Shown: positions 54,449 through 64,000 of the stretch, piece by piece
How the letters are laid out: every line of letters starts with the position of its first letter
Numbering within the stretch: position 1 is the first letter of the stretch
Assembly: GCA_018873245.2 (NCBI GenBank)
Contig: JAEMBT020000004.1
Coordinates: 12,222,418-12,286,417 of the forward strand
Origin: Archegozetes longisetosus
Lineage: Eukaryota > Arthropoda > Arachnida > Sarcoptiformes > Trhypochthoniidae
Direction of reading: 5' to 3'
DNA: 64,000 nt
Translations under genes and position numbers: made by a program
The notes under the pieces: generated by a model
What the model saw: only the letters and a program-made list of their open reading frames with translations
Told to the model about the DNA's origin: nothing
Database searches by the model: none

Positions 54449-55659
54449 CGAATAACTTTAAACATTGATTTTATTCAAATTCAATTGAATAATAATTGTT
54501 GGACTAGTATTCAACTTTTGGCTATAAATAGCTTTTGCTAAATATTAAATCATTATTACTAGAGAAAGGATTTTTGGTTAAAACCCAAATTTTACTGTCA
54601 GCACCAAGTTCACAGATTTTGGTACCACTAATACATACGAACCTTAGGAGTTATTTTCAACAACTTTAGTTGCAGCAAAATCACCAAAATACAACCTTGC
54701 ATAACTGATATGAGAGTCAATCGTTGAAATTTCGAGAACAACTCGACATTGTGGAAGAAATTTAAGAGTCTTTTGGGTTCTATACTATAGAAGCCTAAGA
54801 AGTGTCTCGATAGAAATCCTGACTTAGAAAGGCTCAAAAATACTTGAGATATTAACTTAAAATGAAACTACTTCATGCACCTTTTAATTCTGCAGTAGTT
54901 GAACGAAGTTTTTCAATTTTCAACCATATTCTTAATGAAAGAATAGGTAAATTAAGCACATAAAGCAATGAAAAGTTATTTTAAAATATAACAGTTTCTT
55001 GTAATATTCAACTCTCTTGTATGACTCTATTGTAACTACCAAATAATAAAATTTTTGCAACCCAATAACTGCCTAAAAATATTAGTTTAGACCAAAAATC
55101 CATTCTCTAATTATTACTATTTATTCGATGTAAAACTTGATGTGTTGTAAACTAAATTCAATAATCTTTTTACATAATTAATAATTAAGTGTGAAATCAT
55201 GACTTCATCTGAATTGATAGATAAATTTAAATTTTAATCTATTGAAAACTTTCTCGAGTTTTGAATGAACTGATTTTCTATTGTATTTAAGAATAAAAAA
55301 ATTCTGATTCGTAGAGTTTTTACATAAAATAGAAAATATTGAATCTTTATTATAGGACAAGTTTTGGTTGACCCGTTTTAAAGTCATTATGGCGAAGTTT
55401 TGATTTTACTACTGATCACTTTTCTGAAAGACTCGGACTTTACAACTTGAAACAGTCATTAAAAATGGTCGCCCTAATGATAATGTGCTGCATATACCGA
55501 ATTTCTGATTATCGAATTCGATAATAATATATTGAACTGCTACCTATTAACTCGAATTCAGAAGCTGATAAATGCCTTTAGTAAAAAGCATTATCCTTCC
55601 AGCTGTTCCTTTTCTCATTTCTGGCCATTCTCTCTGAGTAAAAACCAAAGTATTTAAAA
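54449..55659. other. Intergenic between convergent MAEA and PTPDC1-like genes
   Basis: 1.2 kb, AT-rich, expected to hold the two 3' UTR ends. Short open frames here have no coding signature. Confidence 0.45.
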
Positions 55660-58600
55660 TTAATTGCAAATGCTAAATAAATAAATAAATATAGACGACA
55701 AACAAACCCCTTCAGGAACTAATTTTCCATCGGATAGCTTGAAGCGTTGTTTTGTTAGAACTGCCATTAATTGCCTCAATAGAATGTCCTGAGTCTCTTC
55801 ATCAGGTCTTAATCGGGCAACAAATCGTATTAAGTATTCAACCGTATAGCGAGTAGGCTAAAAAATCAATTGAATTTTTTGGTAGGTTATAATCAAAGAT
55901 AAGTTTTAGTGTACTTTAATCTTATAAAGATTAAGAGCAGATTTTTTTGTCATAACAAGTATTACCTGATCTAGTTTAAGTAAAGCATCTAATGGTCTCT
56001 CAGCCTTGATCACAATATAGCAGAGACAGTTTTTATTCAAGATAGGTTCCTATTTAACAAATAAGAGCAAGAATATTACTCTTTTTGATATCTTGAAATA
56101 TATCAGTAAAAAATTACTGCTAAATTTTCAATCCAAGACCACATGAGAGCACAAAGCATTTCAACACAAGTTTCGTGATTCAATCTGTCCCAACCCGATT
56201 GCTTGCTATTCAGTTCTTTCTGCAAATAATCAAAGTTTTTGTAAACATTCAAATTAAGATTAATATATTTTAAACAATTCTACTTGATATTGAAGTAAGC
56301 TTTGTGCAAAAGCCTTATTATATGCGTTATAATCTACTAATAATCCATTGATAACTCTGATGTTATCCGTTATCTCGCAATCTTCGTCTTCGGTATAAGT
56401 GCCACAGTTTGCAGATATGAATCCAGAACTACATTGAGCGTCAAGAGAATCTTCGTCTGTATCATTATAGTATTCACTATCAGAATATTCTTCATTCGCT
56501 AGCCTGTCACTTAGATATGAATCGAAAATTTTCGACTTATCAGAACCAGAATGGTTTATATCTGGTTCATAAATCATTTGGGATGAATCTATTTTGAGAA
56601 CACGATAACCTAAACTTTCTATAAGTGATGCCAAACTATCTGATGGAGAAGAGCTAAAATGTTCGTCACTACTGCACGTACTACTGGTATGGCTTTTTTT
56701 TTTGGAGTATCTAAACCGACTAAACCTATTTGATGCATTGGGGCACTGATAAAATCAATATCTTTATAAAGTTGATCATGTTTATCATTCGATTCTTCTA
56801 CAGGTGGAAGAGATGGCTGTTGTATAGAAGTAGAGGGAGTGTTGCCCATTACTCCTTCATTTTTGGGATTACGATATCTCTGCTTTGCAGTACTATCTCT
56901 GCTATCATTTGTGGAAAAACTTCCTAATTCTGTCAGATCTGTTTCTGGACTCATTATTCCTGATGAGAGTTGAATTGTGTTAGTAGAGTTAGGCCTCTCT
57001 TCTCTTCGCAACTCAGAACCGGAAGAGGCAGAAGAAAAAAAGTATTTACAAAAATTTTCACTATTGTCAAGTTGGAAGTTGATGCCTATTTCGTTATTGA
57101 TTAATGTAGACTGTTTTGTTATTCCTCGAGAATAAACTTTGTGTTTTCCACATAATTTAAGTAGACGCTCACATATCACGAATAGAATCTGGATAAATAA
57201 AACATCTCTAAGTTTGCATTGATACTTTTGTAAAATCATTAAATACAACAATAAGCGAGCGAATACAATGATTGATTCATCGAGAATGATTGACTTGATT
57301 TGTGAATAATAACTAACAATCTGTAAGCTTGGCACAAACTTAGTCTTCCAATCAGTCCTCAATTAGACAATGTGCGATATATCAAACAAATGAAAAAGCC
57401 CTAACATTAAGTATTTGATATCTAATGAGATAGTATATATAATGTTTATTCAAATGTCGGACCAGAATAATGATTGGGTCATTATGAGGAAAATGAGACA
57501 ATAACTTATGTATGTAAGAATTCAGTTGATAAACAAATGGAGTAAGTTATAAAAACACTATTATTAGAACGAATTTCAAGGTGACTGTTCAAAAAATTCT
57601 AATTAGAAATAAATATCCATAAAACTTGACAGAACCTTAATGTTAAGAGTCTATTGGGTAAGCTCAAGTATAATCATATGCGTAAATTGTATTAATTGAG
57701 CGTTTAATCGTATATATCTTTAAAAGTTAACTAATCATTCGAATTGTAGTAGATCTATTTAAAAATGAGTTTCTTTTATTGTTTAAGAAATTAACTTGAG
57801 CATATCAAATTTTCAATTCAAATATAGGCAAATACTATTGACATACTTTTGGAATATATTTAAGGTGACGAAGTTCATAGCCATGGAGCAGTAAGCGTTG
57901 TCTTTGAAGAATTTGCGATAATGTTAGCCCCAATTGTCGATGAATTCTATTTGAATGATTGTTGAACTCTCAAGTTTTTGCCAAATAATGGTTAAAAGTG
58001 GTCAGAATCAACATTACACTGTAATGTAATAATTTGATGAACTTAATACTGAAATTTAAAAATTTTGAAGTTTTCGCATTAATAGTTCATACGAACTTTA
58101 GAATGCTATCTATAGTTATTATTCTTACTTAAGCTCTATTATGGTAGATTACAAATTTAATATTAACAATAATGAATAATGTAATGATGACTCTGACAAC
58201 ACTTACAAGTCTAATATAAAGACTCTTTGAACTCACATATGTTGGTATATGACAAAGAAAGGAATGACATACTGAGAGAATTGTAAAACACTAAGTATTT
58301 GACCTCTAGTTTGGATTGAATTAGGTCTACAAATTATAGAAAGAAAATATCGATCCCGTTTAAAAGCATTTGAAGAATCAATTAAATAAATACTCGTTAT
58401 TTACCGCTTAGACCTGACATATCGGATCGCGTCGTGAGGTTTACACCGAAAAGTGAACACCAAATAGGATGCTATGAGAACACCAGTTCGGCCGAGTCCC
58501 GCGTGACAATGAACTGCTACCTATTTTAAGTTGTAATCTTGATTTAAGATCAGTTGACTGATAAACTATAAGCGTAATTACTTTTCCTTCAGTTAGAGCG

Positions 58601-61600
58601 AACGTCATAACTTTGACCATATCAAGTAATACCTCGTCCGATACAATTGAATAATCTTTCCATTGAAAGTTGTAGAAATAAACTAGTTCGAAAAATATTA
58701 ACCATATTACTTCAAGGTTAAACCTTTATTTATGCTTGTTTGTGGAAAGGTTGCTTTATTTTGTCAACACTTTAAACTAAAATTGACTCTACAATATTTT
58801 AAGCAACTATTTGGGGTAATCTCTTCTAATTTTAACGAGATAAATTTCAAATCATTTTTAAAAGTTGTTTTTCTCTTTGAAGAGATTGATTTGAATATTT
58901 GGTTTGCATTTGCCCTCACACTTCTCTATAATGGATTTGTGTTTTGGAATTAAGCCGAAGTTAATCAATTTGTTTCTTAAAGTCTATGAGACAAAAATAG
59001 TTGTTTGAAGGTAAAGTTGGCAGTTATTTATTACGTGTTGTGCTATTAAGAGTTAGTAAAAGATGTTTTCATTTAAACATTAAGACGCTTATTCAAGTTC
59101 TTTAAGTAAATATGATTGTATTTGAAATGCACTAATGGAAAGCGAATAGAGTGGAGAAAATGCTTAATGCTGCTAAGTATTAGCGCGATATATATAACAT
59201 TCAATACATTCTCCATGGAATTTGCCTAAAAGTTTGTTACGTTTTGACTGTTCACTATAGAGAATGTCGATCAAAAAGCAAGCAAAACAACAAATATATT
59301 TTCGGCAATCAATCATTGATAATGTCAATATTTACCATCGTTTTCCATAAAAAATGTTGGATCATATGAAAAGCCGCTAGAAGTGAGTCCCTTTCCACAG
59401 TTGGCATGTTCTCCTGGCTCTTGAAGGTTTATAATTGACTTTATATTATTCCTGCATTCAATAATAACAGATAAGTAATTTGCAAATTGCAAATAAAAAA
59501 GTTTTTCTCGTAATAATATGAATAAGTAATTTCGTAACTACTGAACCAAACGTCACAAGAAATAAGAAACTATTTTTTCACAAAATCGATAGTAATTATT
59601 ATTTCGAGCCTATTTCTATCCTATAAGTTATTACTATTAGTGTTTTTGTTATACAAACCCACATTAGAATTATTAATATATATAACAGTTAATATTGAAG
59701 CTTACTCATGAAAATAATCAATTAAGTTATATTTATGTATTATTTCCGTGTTAGGTCTGGCCATCGCAATTATATCATCCGTAATCCTAGAAATTAGATA
59801 TTTTGTTGCCTTTAAACACGCGCAAACTTAGTATTGCGTAAAGTTTATAGATTTCAATTAATACCAATGCGAAAAAATTCCAGGTAATGCCTTTTGTTCC
59901 TCTGACCAACTACTCGAGCATTCATATTTACATTTTCTTCCGCCACAAAACATATTGCATAAAAGTTGTTGATTAGTTGATCTTCGTAATTTTTCGCTCA
60001 GTTTTGTATAACTATAACGAAGTTGTAAAAAATATATGAGAGAAAATCAAACAGATACACTCATAATTGCATGTGTACAAAATTTGATTAGCGCAAATTC
60101 TTAATCATTGCTGATCTAAAAATGTTGCGACAACTATTATATTTCAAATATTACTGATTTATAAACCATTATAATTCATTATGATATAATCTTATTATTT
60201 TTATCCTAGTGAAATGCATCTTTTTATTTGATTTTTTAGTCTATTTAATTTCAGTTCCTAACAAAAAGTTTTTTAATGCATTGTTACTAATTTCACTTTG
60301 ATGTCATTTCATAACTTTTAAGCCTGACCACAAAATTTCGATTTTGACAAATTTCAATCAAATAAATGGCATGTTATATGATGTCCAAAAATGATATTTA
60401 AAACTGTCGACCGCTAGTTGTCTGCAAGTTATACTCATTCAAACTCCCAGTTGAATGCTATGCCAATATGGCATAAAAAGTACTTGAGCTAATATGAAAT
60501 AAAAATTCGGTCACTGTTTAGATTGCAATCTGTCAGTTAGCTTATCTTTAATGGTAATTTTGTCATTTTAAGTAATCTCGAATTTTGACCATTCCAGTCG
60601 AATCTTATAACAACACAGAAATTGACGATGTGCAGTGAAGCATACTTCTTTCAAAGTGAATTCAAATATGAATCACATTGTATTAGATAACTTATGGATC
60701 CTAAGATCTTTTCTAAAATTTTAATTATGTTTACTTTGGAAATATTCTTTTGATTGAACTCTAAATTCAATAATTAACACTATTTTTGTTGTCTTCATTC
60801 TTCATTGTAAGTTGAGGAAATGTCTCATACTATGCGAATAAGTCTAACATATCTTATACCATTTTAGCATGGTATTCGATTGTGAGTTTGATCAGTATAA
60901 CTTGCAGACAACAGGCGGTCTGTAGTTTTAAATATCATTTTTAAGCATCATATAACATGCTATTTATCTGATGAAAATGTTGTCAAAATCCAAGTCTTTG
61001 TAATGAGACTCTTTTTAGAACTAACTTTTTATATTGAAATGAACGCTATTTGACGGTCAATTCAAACAAAAATCAATCAAAACCATTGAATAAAAACATA
61101 GTTTAGAATTTCATATCATACTATCTTTTATGACATTGGTTGTTAAATTGATAAAAATTTCGATATCTAGGCACCTAAAAATACTGAATTCTTCAGATTC
61201 ATTATCTCTTTGTGTCTCTACTATTCATCAATAACATTGACCGATTGTAAAAACCTATAGGTTAACTAAATAAACTATTCTGATTTGATATTATGCAATT
61301 GCATATAAAATATTATTTATGATCTCATTCTGCTGTATATTAGATTAGTGAGGTTCGCTTAAACCTTATATAACTTAAATTTGATCTATTGCATGATAAA
61401 TTGATAAAATCGATAATTTGATAAAATATTGCTGTAAGCTTAGCGTATAGTTCGCCAAATATGAATGCATTCTATTGGACTAATTAATTGATAAAGCTAG
61501 AAATCAATATTTATTGATAAAAAAATTGGCAGATGGGACTTAACTTATTAACTTTAGGTTTTAGCATCATTCCACGATCATTACGAAATTATGTGCTAAG

Positions 61601-62869
61601 AAGTGTTTATAACAAAAAGAATTCTTAACTTCATAATATCACTTTATACGCAACTTTGTAGTTTAACAAAGATGTTTAACAAAAACTATTTTCTACTTTA
61701 GACTACTACTACTACAAACGTTAGAAGAAAGTTTGATAAAAAGATCGATATTCATGTCGAAATTTTTAGTTATTTATCCTAATTAGTCAAAGACAAATTA
61801 TTTCAAACTCACTGGTCTTAAAGAAAGTTTAGAAATCGACTTGGTTTAATTCAAATTATTTTGACGAATTCACTATTATTTACACAAATTTTTCAGATTC
61901 TCGACAATGGCACAGAACTTGATTCCTTTCGAACTATTTTGAACTGAAAACAGACCATACGACAAGATTTAGCAATAGCCAAAAACAGAACTTTGTTGAA
62001 AAATTAACATTCACAATCACAAATATTTTTACATAAAGATTGAATTTATTCAAACATATCTTCATATTCTAGGAGATAATTAATGAAAATCTCGATGAAA
62101 AATATGATCAAGTTGGCAGTAGACATGATATTCTGGAGAATTTCAGTCAAATCGCCGTTTATTACTCTAGATTCTCGATTATAACTTGAATTCAAAAATA
62201 GTTTAAGGCAATCATGTATCGAGTGGTATGAAAATTTAGAGTAAATATTACTTTGAAAAAATATTAATTACTTAACTAAGTTAAAAGTTGTTATTCAAAA
62301 TAAGATTGAATTCTTTCAGATACCTCTTATATGGTCAATCTCTATTAAGCGTAAGCAAAGTAGTATTCTAAAGGCTAACGTTTAAAAGATAGGTTCTCAG
62401 TGTATGATGACTTGATTTTTATATTTTGTATTTATTAACTTTTTAGATGAGAACTGAAATAAAATGTGCTGATTTCCCTTCAAAAACTATGCAAAACATG
62501 ATATGTCCTTCAGATTTAATAGTTTAGAGATAAATCATAGTAAATATTTGATTAAGACAATTAATTAAATGGACTGGGCATTCAGGATTAGCGCTTAAAG
62601 TTCAGTATGCACTCAGAATAACAATAATAATAGCAAATGTGAAATTACTTAGATTGAAATACAGTACGTGAATGTGCGTATACTTCATTGAAATTTCATT
62701 CATTTCAATAAATTATTTAGAATATAGTTTAGATAAATAAATCATAAAATCCTTACTTTGGCGCAGGAATGACATTGACTCCATTGGTCTTTCCTCTGAC
62801 CATTGTTGATGTCGGAGGAACAGATTTCCGAAGATCAGAACTGATGTTCGCAACTCTCGTCATATTCAT
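55660..62869 (-). CDS. PTPDC1: PTPDC1-like protein tyrosine phosphatase
   Basis: Cys-based phosphatase of the PTPDC1 family, linked in vertebrates to cilia. Exons on the minus strand: 62757-62869, 59865-60011, 59706-59786, 59336-59451, 58582-58682, 58405-58520, 58237-58326, 57847-57946, 57188 to 56284 (frame change inside), 56118-56219, 55966-56049 and 55660-55857. Diagnostic matches: YTKLSEKLRR, CGGRKCKYE, ITDDIIAMARP, INLQEPGEHANCG, the active site HCHAGLGRTGV (HCX5R, Cys at 58506-58508), RPNSIQTRGQ, RQRLLLHGYE and LMWSWIENL. All junction phases agree. In the long exon the frame changes near 56700: an 86-bp intron (56640-56725, weak GTTTAG donor, good pyrimidine-rich acceptor) keeps phase and gives 688 residues. 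Otherwise a single extra A in an A10 run would be needed. The last 15 residues read into a possible donor, so the true 3' end is uncertain. Confidence 0.92.
60340..60990. mobile_element. Foldback element with about 140-bp inverted arms
   Basis: Arms at about 60340-60479 and 60852-60990 are inverted copies, roughly 80 percent identical by eye, around a spacer of about 370 bp. Anchors are the exactly shared CATGTTATATGATG (60370-60383, complement at 60946-60959), AATGATATTTAAAACT and TTGTCTGCAAGTTATACT. Weaker similarity may extend outward on both sides. The element lies inside intron 1 of the PTPDC1-like gene and has no open frame. A non-autonomous foldback or MITE-like transposon is the best reading; a simple local inverted duplication is the alternative. 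Exact ends and target-site duplication were not found. Confidence 0.75.
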
Positions 62870-64000
62870 TAGTGACTACTAGTTTAAGTGACCCGAAATG
62901 CGAATCGAGTGTTAATTTTGACGACAAATGAATTGAAATTCATTACAGACACGCTATTTTGAAAAAAATCAGAGCAACTTTATTTCCTCAATATGATAGT
63001 ATAGATGAAAAGTTCCTTTTTATAACTTATGTGAACGCAATTGTGTTGGCTCGAACAAAGAAACTTTGCAGTAACGATAGCATTCAAATGATAAACAGCT
63101 TATTGATGAGTCGAAAAACAAGCCTAAGATTTATTGAAGGAATCGAAACAACATTGAAGTTTGTTACTGATTGAACAATCCAGACATGTATCGAACATGA
63201 AATCCATTATGCATTTGAAGAGTTTGTATGTGCTACAGTAGGGAATTCGATTCCTTAGTATTTTACATGACACATTATTTGTTATAATGTATGCATAACT
63301 GCATAATTTGGTTCTACATGTTTTAGTGTTGTCAATGGCAACTTTATTTGTGTACTTATTTTAGTTTTTCTCATATATTTTCAATAATGTTGGGCTCACT
63401 TTTGGAGGCAAAAAATTTATTGTATTTCCAAAAGTAATAGAAGATTGACAAATAAAAGTCAAAGAAGGTGCCTATTTCTGAGAGTATAGCCCGCGGCCAA
63501 TATAAGAAGAAAGTTTAGTTCCTGAGAATTTTAGAATTTTAAAACTGTGGGCTATACATAGTGTGCAGGCTATGGTTGCGAAAATGTGTAATTTTTTTGT
63601 AGAATTAAATGAAAGCAATATTTAAAGTGATATAAAAATTAAGGTAACAGGATATGAATTGAGAGAATAGCGGTACGAATTTGAAACATTTATTTTTAGG
63701 TTATTCTCACAAGTGGTTTTCTATACAATTGACTCTGTATAGAAAATCAGCCCAACAAATCAGATAATGTTTAAACAAAATTTAGTTTATGTCAGACTTG
63801 AACAAAGTTTGCTTTGGCCATGTTTAAGCAAAAGGTAATGCGTTTTATTGAATCTTTGTTACCGTTAGCTCAGATCAATCTATCAAAACACTGTCGATGA
63901 GCATAATCGGCAACAATTATATGGCAAATTTGGTTTGCGAAGTCACAATTATTTTCAATATCTTCACTCCTTAGAGTGAATTAGAAAATGTTACGAACTG
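62870..64000. other. PTPDC1 upstream region, no gene recognised
   Basis: Contains the presumed PTPDC1-like promoter next to 62870. The open frame at 62959-63174 on the plus strand shows no family resemblance. An 11-bp-stem hairpin lies at 63717-63746. Confidence 0.45.
63717..63746. repeat. Hairpin, 11-bp perfect stem
   Basis: Arms TTTTCTATACA (63717-63727) and its complement (63736-63746) around an 8-base loop. No sign of function. Confidence 0.75.

Noticed and set aside
62959..63174. Plus-strand open frame of 71 codons upstream of the PTPDC1-like gene
   Set aside because: No family resemblance, no adjacent exon, and position in a probable promoter region.

Overview
This is a eukaryotic nuclear window, visibly AT-rich. 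It has intron-containing genes (introns of about 60 bp to 3.4 kb with GT..AG ends) and long non-coding stretches with short palindromes and decayed Tc1/mariner-type transposon pieces. CtBP, INTS6, beta-COP, Rap2 and MAEA resemble their animal orthologues and the CtBP N-terminus resembles the arthropod form, so an arthropod is the best guess. A mite or other chelicerate would fit, because AP-5 beta is kept although it is reported lost in Drosophila. The species assignment is inference.

Layout. 1-261: 3' end of a Tc1/mariner-like transposase. 2112-3068 (+): methionine-R-sulfoxide reductase B, 3 exons. 5265-5700: weak retroelement-like relic. 6591-6914 (-): mariner transposase N-terminal fragment. 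7476-10594 (+): beta-COP, 3 exons. 14806-15369 (-): Rap2 GTPase, intronless. 18962-23115 (-): Integrator subunit 6. 25553-26352 (+): N-terminal methyltransferase NTMT1, tail-to-tail with 26421-30217 (-): AP-5 complex beta subunit, 3 exons. 31009-37361 (-): unrecognised secreted Gly/Ser/Met/Tyr-rich protein with a duplicated basic module. 42904-45087 (-): ACAD9/Enigma-like acyl-CoA dehydrogenase that has lost its catalytic motifs. 47663-51571 (-): CtBP co-repressor, 6 exons, head-to-head with 53102-54427 (+): MAEA, the CTLH/GID ubiquitin-ligase subunit. 55660-62869 (-): PTPDC1-like tyrosine phosphatase, 12-13 exons, with a foldback element in its first intron.

Most genes are unrelated housekeeping genes: COPI and AP-5 vesicle coats, small GTPase signalling, snRNA 3' processing, protein N-terminal methylation, redox repair, transcriptional co-repression and ubiquitin ligation. 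There is no operon-like logic. The points most worth a second look are the ACAD9-like pseudoenzyme, the secreted protein with its repeated module, the AP-5 beta subunit, the inverted-repeat element in PTPDC1 intron 1, the near-perfect hairpin at 45565-45636, and two places (INTS6, PTPDC1) where the reading frame changes and either a weak intron or a one-base difference must be invoked.
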